From NCBI GenBank assembly GCA_020161855.1, contig JAIUNJ010000002.1, positions 124,001-188,000 on the forward strand: a stretch of 64,000 bases of DNA, read 5' to 3'. The DNA comes from Pseudomonadota bacterium (GTDB lineage Bacteria > Pseudomonadota > Alphaproteobacteria > Rhizobiales > Aestuariivirgaceae). Under the pieces are notes generated by a model that was not told the origin of the DNA, ran no database searches, and worked only from the letters and a program-made list of their open reading frames with translations. Shown here piece by piece: positions 16,876-24,421 of this stretch. The translations under genes and the position numbers were made by a program. Every line of letters starts with the position of its first letter. Position 1 is the stretch's first letter.

Positions 16876-17952
16876 TTACTTGGTACCCGAGATCCCGCTA
16901 CTCCGCCTGCTCGGTGCCTTTTTTGAAGTATACCCTGAGGAGCCGCCATAGCCCGCTCCGCTCCCGCGAATGATGTTTCCAATCATAAGGCCAGCATTTA
17001 CACCATCGATAACACTTTGAAGGGCGCTTCCGCCCGAGCCGCCACTGGACTTTGAGGGATAGCTATCCGGGCCACCGTCGGTGAGTGTCGTTTCAAAGGT
17101 GTTTCCGCAAGTGGTGCAGCAGTTATCGCATGCGTTTCGCCACGTTTTGCCTACCCCCCAGTACATCGTTTGGTAGTCTCGCCAAGCCCCAAAGCAGACT
17201 TTTTCCCCGGGGGAGCATTGAAGCTTGTAGGTCGCGGTACCGCCCTTAAAGACGTAGTGCTTGTTGCCACCGGGCCAACCGTAGCCCTTCCTCTTGATCG
17301 AATGGAACTGCAGAGAGAGTGTGTAACGGTCATTGTTGGTCATGATGAACGTTACTGTGCGCTTGCGCTGCTCTTCAGCTTTCCTTTCTGCCACCCTTCG
17401 CAGGGCCTCCGGGGAATCATCTGGAGCACTTGCATTGTAGGTCGCTGAAGGCTTTTTGCGCTTGGTAGCGTCGGCTTCGGCCGGGCCTGAGCTGTTCGGC
17501 ACTTCAACACATTTCGAGCCGCTATCCTTCTTTTCGTAAGCGGCCTGGCTCAGGTTGCCGGTCAGATAGTCTTCTTCAAACTCAGCAACCAGCTGCGTAA
17601 CAATATCTTTCGCGCGACCAAGGGCCAGGCGTCTTGCTTTGTCCTTCTTGTCCGATCTTGCACAGGCGACCCCTGCAAATTTCAGGCGGTTGTCTGGATC
17701 ATTCCAGTATTTTCTGATCTTCTGCCAGCGCGCATCATTCTTGAGTTTGGTGTCGGGTATCCAACCGTTTATTGCTCCGATCTCAATGTGCTTACACGAA
17801 TACTGCCACGTGCCCGTGTCGAACTCCGAGCACTCTTCAGGTCGCATTCTGGTTGTTGAAAATCTGGAGAAGTCTTCGATATCCGAAGCGACTGCCTGCA
17901 CAGGGAACAGTGGCGTCAAAAGAAGCGAAAGCAGAACAAACCATCTCAGCAT
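16876..17952 (-). CDS. Secreted Cys-rich protein of unknown function
   Basis: A 358-residue exported protein. The Sec signal is MLRWFVLLSLLLTPLFPVQA, about 22 residues. The middle (about 165-205) is a Lys/Arg/Ala-rich linker. A beta-rich module at about 205-305 begins with TVTFIMTNNDRYTLSLQF and carries a cysteine cluster CDNCCTTCG, probably disulfide-bonded in the periplasm. The tail (310-358) is Gly/Ser-rich with a short apolar segment (GLMIGNIIRG). I do not recognise the family. The ATG at 17952 starts the signal peptide; an upstream start would bury it. Base composition is lower in GC than the core genes, and it lies in the tRNA-Ser-adjacent accessory segment. Confidence 0.75.
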   Translation of the reverse strand: MLRWFVLLSLLLTPLFPVQAVASDIEDFSRFSTTRMRPEECSEFDTGTWQYSCKHIEIGAINGWIPDTKLKNDARWQKIRKYWNDPDNRLKFAGVACARSDKKDKARRLALGRAKDIVTQLVAEFEEDYLTGNLSQAAYEKKDSGSKCVEVPNSSGPAEADATKRKKPSATYNASAPDDSPEALRRVAERKAEEQRKRTVTFIMTNNDRYTLSLQFHSIKRKGYGWPGGNKHYVFKGGTATYKLQCSPGEKVCFGAWRDYQTMYWGVGKTWRNACDNCCTTCGNTFETTLTDGGPDSYPSKSSGGSGGSALQSVIDGVNAGLMIGNIIRGSGAGYGGSSGYTSKKAPSRRSSGISGTK

Positions 17953-18231
17953 GGTCACACCCGGCGTTTCTATATGCAAGATGCTACTTATGTTACTCCA
18001 CAAGAGTCAATGGCATCTCCAGGTAGCAGCGCCTTTATTTTAGAACTGCCCGAATGCACAAGTATTCGTTCCAGCGAGCATGTTATGCCAGTACAGAATT
18101 ACTACGATCTCTTGCTGCGATGCAGACCGATCTTCGCATCAGCGAATGACTTCACCGGCATAGACTTCATCTGGTCCCTTTCAGATTCCTGCGCCGCCGG
18201 CCCTGTTTAGCTGCCACCTCAACAACAAGCT

Positions 18232-18276
18232 GCCGGAATGCCGGCCCCCAAGCTGTAGGCTTGGCGACATTCCGGC
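18232..18276 (-). terminator. Nested hairpin downstream of the toxin-antitoxin pair
   Basis: GCCGGAATG (18232-18240) pairs with CATTCCGGC (18268-18276), and inside it CCAAGC (18248-18253) pairs with GCTTGG (18259-18264). It begins 6 bp after the acetyltransferase stop and is followed on the minus strand by TTGTTGTTG. It is probably the operon terminator. The rest of the 17953-18281 gap holds nothing I can support. Confidence 0.55.
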
Positions 18277-18281
18277 CACTG

Positions 18282-18782
18282 TCACGATTGCTGTTCCAGG
18301 CCGAAGGCCGGGTGATGGATCAGTTCACCGTGTGGCGCGATCCCGTCGAACGGCAAGGCCAGAACCACTTCCGGAGGACAGCCAGCCACGCCGAAGCCCG
18401 GAAAGGCGCGAAAGCCGAACCGGCCATAATAGGCGGGGTTGCCCACCAGCGCGGCGCCCCGGCTTGTCGCCCGCAAGCGATTGAGAGCTTCAGCCATCAG
18501 GGCTGAGCCAATCCCCTGGCGATGCCGTGACGGCAGGACGGCGAGCGGCCCGATAAGCCCCCAGCCCTCCTGCGGCCCGATCCGGGCCGCCGAAGCGGCA
18601 AGATGACCGATCACCTGCCCCTCCTCCTCGGCGACGAGCGAGAGGGCAAGGGCGCGATCAGCCCTTAGCCTCTCGACGATGCGCGCCTCGGTGCCGGTGG
18701 ATTGCGGCAGCAGCAGGAGCGCCTCCGTCACAACATGGCTGATTGCCGGAATGTCAGCGGCGGTTTCATTGCGGATCAGCAT
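18282..18782 (-). CDS. yjhQ: GNAT N-acetyltransferase, YjhQ-like putative antitoxin
   Basis: A 166-residue GNAT-fold acetyltransferase. The acetyl-CoA motif is seen as LAVLPSRHRQGIGSAL (about 80-95), preceded by the beta-strand GQVIGHLAASAARI and followed by AYYGRFGFRAFPGFG. It starts 1 bp after the yjhX stop. In E. coli, YjhQ, a predicted GNAT protein, is described as the antitoxin partner of YjhX, and the same order and tight coupling are seen here. GNAT genes are common in other contexts, so the antitoxin role is inferred from the partner. Confidence 0.82.
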   Translation of the reverse strand: MLIRNETAADIPAISHVVTEALLLLPQSTGTEARIVERLRADRALALSLVAEEEGQVIGHLAASAARIGPQEGWGLIGPLAVLPSRHRQGIGSALMAEALNRLRATSRGAALVGNPAYYGRFGFRAFPGFGVAGCPPEVVLALPFDGIAPHGELIHHPAFGLEQQS

Positions 18783-18783
18783 G

Positions 18784-19047
18784 TCATGCTCCTTGATTGT
18801 CGAGTTGGGCGCGGACAGCGGCCCGGCCGCGCCGAGAGATGCGGTATGGGCCGCCGGACAGGGATTCGATCAGCCGCCTGCGCCGCAGCCGCGCGAACAC
18901 GGCGAGGTCACAGTCGGCGAGGATCATTCCGTCGCGGGTAAAGCAGGTGATGGCGGTGATCTTGGGGCCGTCGGCCCGCTCATGCCTGATGTGGCCGCCA
19001 AGGGCCAGAACGTGCAGAACACGTTGCTCACTTCGTGAAATGTTCAT
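18784..19047 (-). CDS. yjhX: YjhX family toxin
   Basis: An 87-residue protein of the YjhX/UPF0386 family, matching the family pattern from MNISRSEQRVLHVLALGG through ITCFTRDGMILADCDLAVF to the terminal GPYRISRRGRAAVRAQLDN. E. coli YjhX is reported as the toxin of the YjhX-YjhQ module, with a winged-helix-like fold. The ATG at 19047 matches the family N terminus; a start at 19116 would add an unrelated tail. Palindromes just upstream may be autoregulatory sites. It lies in the tRNA-Ser-adjacent accessory segment. Confidence 0.88.
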   Translation of the reverse strand: MNISRSEQRVLHVLALGGHIRHERADGPKITAITCFTRDGMILADCDLAVFARLRRRRLIESLSGGPYRISRRGRAAVRAQLDNQGA

Positions 19048-19085
19048 GGAAATCTCGTGCAATAGGCGTGAAAAAAAACCCCGGA

Positions 19086-19142
19086 TGCAGCTGCACCCGG
19101 CGGCTTTGGATTTCACGAGGCTCTCTGGGATTCAGAGAGCCT
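19086..19142. promoter_or_regulatory. Palindromes upstream of yjhX
   Basis: TGCAGCTGCA at 19086-19095 is a perfect palindrome inside a GG...CC frame, 39-48 bp before the yjhX ATG. AGGCTCTCT (19118-19126) and AGAGAGCCT (19134-19142) form a perfect 9-bp inverted repeat, 71-95 bp before it. Autoregulated toxin-antitoxin operons commonly carry such operators; the second could also be a terminator. The rest of the gap to 19356 shows nothing clear. Confidence 0.4.
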
Positions 19143-19356
19143 TATCGCACAAGCTCTGACATTCCTTACTCCGGCGTCTGCACAGCGGACATTGCCGCTG
19201 CACCGGCTGTCCATAGATGGCGCGCGAACCGCAGACAACCACGAATTCCGCTGCAAACAAGAACGAAGAGTTGTCCGTCTCGACCCACCATTTACATAAA
19301 ACATTCAATGGGTTGACAGAACTGGTGAAGGCATCACAGCAGCCCCCGCGGCCCGC

Positions 19357-20076
19357 TCACACCTGCTCGCGCCGGGCCGCCCAATAAAGGCGCCATTGCC
19401 GCCGCCATTGCGGCGGAGTCCGTCCCTGAGTGAAGTAGAGATCGCTCAGCGCAACCGGAAGCATGACGGGGAACAGCTGCTTCGGCAGCGCGTTGATCGC
19501 CGCCTGCGCCTGCGCGAGGCGCTTGCGGCCGTGGGCCATCGCCTCATCCTTGCTTAGCCCCGACGGTATGAATCGGTCGCCATGAAGCGCCAGGCCGCGC
19601 GCCAGGCCAAAGCTGACGCCGCCGTAGCCGGCAGCCTCGCTCGCACCGGATGCAAGCTGCGGCGCAATGATCATCGCGGCAAGCTGCAGGAAGATGGAAG
19701 TTGCCTGGCCGAGATAGCCCTCGAGCGCCGCAACGTCCGGAAAGCGGTCGGCATAGAGGTCGCGCCGCTTTGCCTCGACGAAGGCCAGAAGCGGGCCCGT
19801 TGGAAGCCGGTGCTGCTGCACGACATCCGCCAGCGCGCGCGCCACGGGATGATCGGGCGACTCGCCGCGGGCAATCGCTTCAACCGTGTCGGCCCACCAT
19901 TGCAGCCTGATCTCGCCGATCTGCGCCTCGCTCACGAGCAGCGGAATGCGGCTGATCTCGGTGTGGAAAGCCCAGAGGGCGAAAAGGTCCACCTGCCTTT
20001 CCGCCGGACAGAACAGCGTGGAGAGAAAGAGATCCTTGTCCCCTGCCCGCACGATCTCCTGGATGCCGTCAGCCAT
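19357..20076 (-). CDS. Squalene/phytoene synthase-fold protein (NDUFAF6-like)
   Basis: A 239-residue protein of the squalene/phytoene synthase superfamily. Where catalytic members have aspartate-rich DxxxD motifs, this one reads AFHTEISRIP early on and LARGLALHGDRFIP later, so prenyl-transfer activity is doubtful. Mitochondrial NDUFAF6, a complex I assembly factor, is from this family and also lacks them. The gene overlaps the Mth938/NDUFAF3-like gene by 8 bp, supporting a role in respiratory complex I assembly. The start at 20076 (MADGIQ) is favoured; a farther start would lengthen the overlap to about 59 bp. Confidence 0.85.
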   Translation of the reverse strand: MADGIQEIVRAGDKDLFLSTLFCPAERQVDLFALWAFHTEISRIPLLVSEAQIGEIRLQWWADTVEAIARGESPDHPVARALADVVQQHRLPTGPLLAFVEAKRRDLYADRFPDVAALEGYLGQATSIFLQLAAMIIAPQLASGASEAAGYGGVSFGLARGLALHGDRFIPSGLSKDEAMAHGRKRLAQAQAAINALPKQLFPVMLPVALSDLYFTQGRTPPQWRRQWRLYWAARREQV

Positions 20077-20446
20077 GGGCCGCCGCGACGGCCAGCAAGG
20101 CCGCGCCAACCCGACGCCCCTCGCCAAGGACGATGTTGTAGGTGTGAATGGCGGAGCTCGTGCTCATGTAATCGAGGCGGACGCCCTGCGTTGCCAAGTG
20201 ATCGAGCACAGGCTTCGGCGGCCGCGCCATCCTCGCGCCTGTTCCCAGAAGCAGGAAGTCGATGCCGTCCCGCTCGTCGATCAGCGGCTCGAAGTCATCC
20301 GGCCGAAGTGCCTCGATATCCAAAGGCTGCCAAGCCCGCATGCCGCTCGGCAGCACCATGAGCGAGCCCACATGAGACATGCCGGCAAACCGGAAGCCGC
20401 CATTGCCGAAGCTCTCGATGAGTGCCCGCTGCGGCAGGAACTTCAT
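20069..20446 (-). CDS. Mth938-like (DUF498) protein, NDUFAF3 homologue
   Basis: A 125-residue single-domain protein of the Mth938/DUF498 family, with the typical core DGIDFLLLGTGARMARPP and a C-terminal TSSAIHTYNIVLGEGRRV. Its eukaryotic orthologue NDUFAF3 acts in early complex I assembly. The ATG at 20446 overlaps the secF stop by one base (TGATG). The secDF-Mth938 order is conserved in alphaproteobacteria, linking membrane-protein insertion to complex I biogenesis. Confidence 0.9.
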   Translation of the reverse strand: MKFLPQRALIESFGNGGFRFAGMSHVGSLMVLPSGMRAWQPLDIEALRPDDFEPLIDERDGIDFLLLGTGARMARPPKPVLDHLATQGVRLDYMSTSSAIHTYNIVLGEGRRVGAALLAVAAAHG

Positions 20447-21384
20447 CAGGGCCGGGCTGCGGCCGCCTTGCGTGCCTCGGCGGTCCAGTCACGCTTGGTA
20501 CCGAGCAGGATGAGAACCGGCGCGGCGACGAAGATCGACGAGTAGGTGCCGACGAAAACACCCCAGATCATGGCAAAGGTGAAGCCGCGGATGACTTCGC
20601 CACCGAAGATATAGAGCGCCGTCAATGCGATCAGCGTACAGACCGATGTGAGCAAGGTGCGCGGCAGAACCGAGTTCATCGAAAGATCGATGAGATCGAC
20701 CAGGCCCATGCTCTTGAACTTGCGGAGATACTCGCGGATACGGTCATAGATCACGACGGTGTCGTTCAATGAATAGCCGATGATCGTGAGGATCGCCGCG
20801 ATGATCGACAGGTTGAACTCCAGCTTGAACAGGCTGAACAGGCCGATGGTCAGCAGCGTGTCATGCAGAAGCGAAATGATGGCGCCTACAGCAAACTGCC
20901 ACTCGAACCGCGCCGTGAGATAAATCAGGACGCCGAGGAGCGCCACGGTCACGGCCAGAATGGCCTGTTGCGTCAACTCGCCGGACACTTTCGGCCCGAC
21001 GGACTCGATGCTGAGATACTCGATCTTCGGATCGAGCGCGCCACGCACCTTCTCCTGGGCCTCGCGTTCGGCGGCTTCACCGCCCTCCTGGGCTTCGACG
21101 CGGATCAGAACGTCATTCGGGCTGCCATACTCCTGGACTTCGACATCGCCGATATTCAAGGCAGACAGCGTCTCGCGCAGCTGGTTGATCTCGGCGGCGA
21201 CGGGCGTGCGGATCGTCATCACGGTGCCGCCCTTGAAGTCGACGCCGTAATTGAGGCCCATGACAATGAACAGCAGCACCGAACTCAGGCAAAGAATGCC
21301 CGAGAAAAAGAAGCCGAAGCGGCTCCAGCGCATGAACGGCAGCTTGGTGCCGTCGGGAATGAAACGGATGGGTTTCCAGCGCAT
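20446..21384 (-). CDS. secF: Protein translocase subunit SecF
   Basis: A 312-residue inner-membrane RND-type protein with a first helix at about 20-43, a periplasmic domain and five further helices. The family motif GVDFKGGT (48-55) and the TM4-region sequence GYSLNDTVVIYDRIRE (with Asn/Asp) are present. With SecD it uses the proton gradient to pull exported proteins through SecYEG. It overlaps secD by one base (TGATG). Confidence 0.96.
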   Translation of the reverse strand: MRWKPIRFIPDGTKLPFMRWSRFGFFFSGILCLSSVLLFIVMGLNYGVDFKGGTVMTIRTPVAAEINQLRETLSALNIGDVEVQEYGSPNDVLIRVEAQEGGEAAEREAQEKVRGALDPKIEYLSIESVGPKVSGELTQQAILAVTVALLGVLIYLTARFEWQFAVGAIISLLHDTLLTIGLFSLFKLEFNLSIIAAILTIIGYSLNDTVVIYDRIREYLRKFKSMGLVDLIDLSMNSVLPRTLLTSVCTLIALTALYIFGGEVIRGFTFAMIWGVFVGTYSSIFVAAPVLILLGTKRDWTAEARKAAAARP

Positions 21385-23054
21385 CAGAGATTGATCTCCT
21401 TGGGCCGCTTCCAGCGCACCCAGAGGGCCACCATCACCTGCGTCAGGGTGAAGGCCGTGAACATTGTGGTGAGAATGCCGATGGCGTGGGTTACGGCGAA
21501 GCCCCTGATCGGGCCCGAGCCCACGCCGAAGAGCACAACTGCGGCAATGAGCGAGGTTAGGTTCGAGTCAAGAACCGTTCCGAGGGCCGACTTGAAGCCA
21601 ACCTCGATACTGCTCAGGGCCGTTCGGCCACTCCGCCATTCATCTCGTATGCGTTCGTAAATCAGCACGTTTGAGTCCACGGCCATGCCGAGGCTCAGCA
21701 GGATGCCGGCAATGCCTGGCAACGTTAATGTGAAGCCGATGAATGACATGAGACCAATCAACAGCAGGAGATTGGCGATCACGGCAATGTCGGCAATAAC
21801 GCCGAAGAAGCCATAGGGCAACAGCATGAAGATCATCACGCCAATGACGCCGACGACGCAGGCGATGAAGCCCGCTCGCACCGAGTCGGAACCGAGGCTC
21901 GGTCCCACCGTCCGCTCTTCGACGACCTGAAACCGTGCCGGCAAAGCGCCAGACCTCAGGATGATTGCCAGCTGCGCCGTCTCGGCAACGCTGAAACTGC
22001 CGGAAATCTGGCCCTGGCCACCGAGGATCGGCTCGTTGATGACGGGCGCACTTTGCACCACGCCATCCAGCACGATGGCGAAAGGTTTCTGGACGTTTTC
22101 AGCCGTCAGCCTTCCGAAACGGAGTGAACCGGCATTGTTGAAGCGGAACGACACGACGGGGCGGTTGTTCTGGTCAAAGTTCGGCTGCGCATCGGTGATG
22201 TTTTCGCCGTCAACTGTGGCACGGCTTCCCGTCTGCACCCACATCTTCGGAAGTGCTGCAATGTCGGCATCGGTCAGAACGGCTTCGGGATTCTGATTCC
22301 GCTTCGTGGCCAAAGCCCTGTCCACGTCTTCCTTGGTCGGATAGGCCGCACAATCCTGCGGCGGGCGCTCCAGCGGATCCCGCGGCTGCTCCTCGCACAA
22401 CAGTCGGAAGTAGAGCTTGCCGGTGCCTGACAGAAGCTGCAGCAGGCGCTTGGTGTCACTCAGGCCAGGATACTGGATGACGATGCGGTCATTGCCCTGC
22501 TGCTGGATGACAGGCTCGGTTGTGCCGAGGCCATTGATGCGCTTCTCGAAGATGCCGAGAGATTGCTTGATGGCATTGCCAATCTTCGCGTCGAGCCCCG
22601 CCTGGTTGATGGCAAAGGTAAATACGCCGTCCCTTTCGGTCAGCGTGTAGAGATTGTTGGAAACACCTGTCGAGAAAATGCCACTCTGCACCGGCTGCAA
22701 CAGCGTGTTGAGCTTCGTGCGCGCGTTGTCGACATCCTCCGGCTTGGCAATCTTGACGCTGGCACCGGTGCCAACGCGCTGCACCTCGCGATAGCCGATG
22801 TTTGCCTCACGAAGCACTGGGCGGATGTCGCTCGTCAGCTGTGTCTGCAGCTGCTTCGTCATGTCGTCCTTGTCGACCTCCAGCAGCACGTTTGAGCCGC
22901 CCTGAAGATCAAGGCCCAATGTCATGGGCCTCAGGCCATATCCAGCCAGCTTCTCCTGCATGTTTTCAGGCAGGATATTGGGCACGGAAAACAGCGCCGC
23001 CAACAAGACGGAGCCGAGGACGAGGATGAGTTTCCAGCGGGGCGTTTGCAGCAC
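21384..23054 (-). CDS. secD: Protein translocase subunit SecD
   Basis: A 556-residue inner-membrane SecD. An N-terminal helix (about 8-26) precedes LGLDLQGGSNVLLEVD (D1), a large P1 domain, ERTVGPSLGSDSV, and the C-terminal helices containing LPGIAGILLSLGMAVDSNVLIYERIRDE, the conserved proton-path region. The start is a GTG at 23054, 11 bp after the yajC stop. It works with SecF and YajC as the auxiliary translocase complex. Confidence 0.96.
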   Translation of the reverse strand: MLQTPRWKLILVLGSVLLAALFSVPNILPENMQEKLAGYGLRPMTLGLDLQGGSNVLLEVDKDDMTKQLQTQLTSDIRPVLREANIGYREVQRVGTGASVKIAKPEDVDNARTKLNTLLQPVQSGIFSTGVSNNLYTLTERDGVFTFAINQAGLDAKIGNAIKQSLGIFEKRINGLGTTEPVIQQQGNDRIVIQYPGLSDTKRLLQLLSGTGKLYFRLLCEEQPRDPLERPPQDCAAYPTKEDVDRALATKRNQNPEAVLTDADIAALPKMWVQTGSRATVDGENITDAQPNFDQNNRPVVSFRFNNAGSLRFGRLTAENVQKPFAIVLDGVVQSAPVINEPILGGQGQISGSFSVAETAQLAIILRSGALPARFQVVEERTVGPSLGSDSVRAGFIACVVGVIGVMIFMLLPYGFFGVIADIAVIANLLLLIGLMSFIGFTLTLPGIAGILLSLGMAVDSNVLIYERIRDEWRSGRTALSSIEVGFKSALGTVLDSNLTSLIAAVVLFGVGSGPIRGFAVTHAIGILTTMFTAFTLTQVMVALWVRWKRPKEINL

Positions 23055-23065
23055 GTGATCGGCTC

Positions 23066-23392
23066 TTACTTCGCCGGCTCGCCCTTGGCCCGCACGTCGC
23101 TAAGGCCACTCTTGAGAACGCGCACCTTCACGTTCTCACCGACTTCGACCAGAAGTTCGTTGTCGTCGACAACCTTGACCACCTTGCCGATGAGGCCACC
23201 CGAAGTGACGATTGTATCGCCCTTGGCAACCTTCGAAAGCATCTGCTGATGTTCCTTCATCTTGCGCTGCTGCGGCCGGATGAGCAGGAAGTAGAACACA
23301 CCCATGATCAGAACGAGTGGCAGGACCATGCCGAGGAAATCGCCAGCACCCGGCGCTCCCGCGGTCTGGGCATAGGCTTCGGTAATGAACAT
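23066..23392 (-). CDS. yajC: Preprotein translocase subunit YajC
   Basis: A 108-residue single-helix membrane protein: a short periplasmic N terminus (MFITEAYAQT), one helix (about 19-38, LGMVLPLVLIMGVFYFLLI) and the hallmark RPQQRKMKEHQQML, then a small beta domain (GDTIVTSGGLIGKV). The ATG at 23392 has a GGAG ribosome site. It is the first gene of the yajC-secD-secF-Mth938-NDUFAF6-like operon, divergent from the DUF815 ATPase gene. Confidence 0.95.
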   Translation of the reverse strand: MFITEAYAQTAGAPGAGDFLGMVLPLVLIMGVFYFLLIRPQQRKMKEHQQMLSKVAKGDTIVTSGGLIGKVVKVVDDNELLVEVGENVKVRVLKSGLSDVRAKGEPAK

Positions 23393-23503
23393 GAAAGGCT
23401 CCGGTTGCGGGACCAATGGCCCGGATTGAAAAGGTTGCGCGGAATATAGCGATGCAATAGGCCATTGCAAGTTACCGGCAAGAATTCTTTCGAGGTTGAA
23501 ATC

Positions 23504-24358
23504 ATGGGCAAAAAGCTCCCTTTTCTGCGGCGGATCGCCGATGCGCTGGACCGGCTCGCGCCGCCGCCGCCGTCAGCACCGGATCTCGCGGCTCATGAGG
23601 CCTTCCTGTGGCGCTCCGAACCGCCAGGTCTCGAGGCCGTCAACAAGGTCAACCGTGTTGAACTCTCGCTGCTGCGTGGCATCGACCTGACACGCGATCA
23701 GTTGCTCGAGAACACACGCCGCTTTGCCAAGGCCCTGCCCGCCAACAATGCTCTGCTGTGGGGCGCACGCGGCATGGGGAAATCCTCCCTCGTGAAGGCC
23801 GTGCACAAGGCCGTCAACGCAGAGAGCGGCGGCAAGCTGAAGGTGATCGAGATCCACCGCGAAGACATTTCGACCCTGCCCTTGCTCATGGGGCATCTAC
23901 GGCAGGCACCCGATCTCCGCTTCATCATCTTCTGCGATGATCTTTCCTTTGATGCGCAGGACACATCCTACAAGTCACTGAAGGCCGTGCTCGATGGCGG
24001 CCTCGAGGGCCGTCCCGCCAACGTCATCTTCTATGCAACAAGCAACCGCCGACATCTTCTGCCGCGCGACATGATCGAGAACGAGCGCTCGACGGCAATC
24101 AACCCGTCAGAGGCGGTGCAGGAGAAAGTCTCTCTCTCGGATCGCTTTGGCCTGTGGCTGGGCTTCCACAACTGTTCGCAGGACGAATTCTTCGCAATGG
24201 TCGAGGGCTACGCCAAGCACCACAAGCTGAAGATCAAGCCGGAGGAGCTTCGTGCAGCAGCGGTCGAATGGTCGGTCACGCGTGGTGCACGTTCGGGCCG
24301 TGTCGCCTGGCAGCTCGTTCAGGACATTGCCGGACGCCTTGGCCAGCGGATCGACTGA
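23504..24358 (+). CDS. DUF815 family AAA ATPase
   Basis: A 284-residue P-loop ATPase of the DUF815 family. Walker A is in LLWGARGMGKSSLVKAVH (about 90-107), Walker B in LRFIIFCDDLSFD (about 140-152), and a sensor-like FYATSNRRHLLP follows. Members are cytoplasmic AAA+ proteins of unknown function. The ATG at 23504 gives the conserved MGKKLPFLRRIADAL start; it is divergent from yajC with about 110 bp between starts. Confidence 0.88.
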   Translation: MGKKLPFLRRIADALDRLAPPPPSAPDLAAHEAFLWRSEPPGLEAVNKVNRVELSLLRGIDLTRDQLLENTRRFAKALPANNALLWGARGMGKSSLVKAVHKAVNAESGGKLKVIEIHREDISTLPLLMGHLRQAPDLRFIIFCDDLSFDAQDTSYKSLKAVLDGGLEGRPANVIFYATSNRRHLLPRDMIENERSTAINPSEAVQEKVSLSDRFGLWLGFHNCSQDEFFAMVEGYAKHHKLKIKPEELRAAAVEWSVTRGARSGRVAWQLVQDIAGRLGQRID

Positions 24359-24421
24359 TCCAGCAAAAGATAAAGACCGGAACGTGTCCGGGCCTCACCT
24401 TGCAGGGGCTCGTTGGCCAGA

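Noticed and set aside
16086-19356. Attachment-site direct repeat of the tRNA-Ser 3' end
   Set aside because: I looked for a second copy of the CGAATCCCTCCCCCTCC region within the segment and found none.
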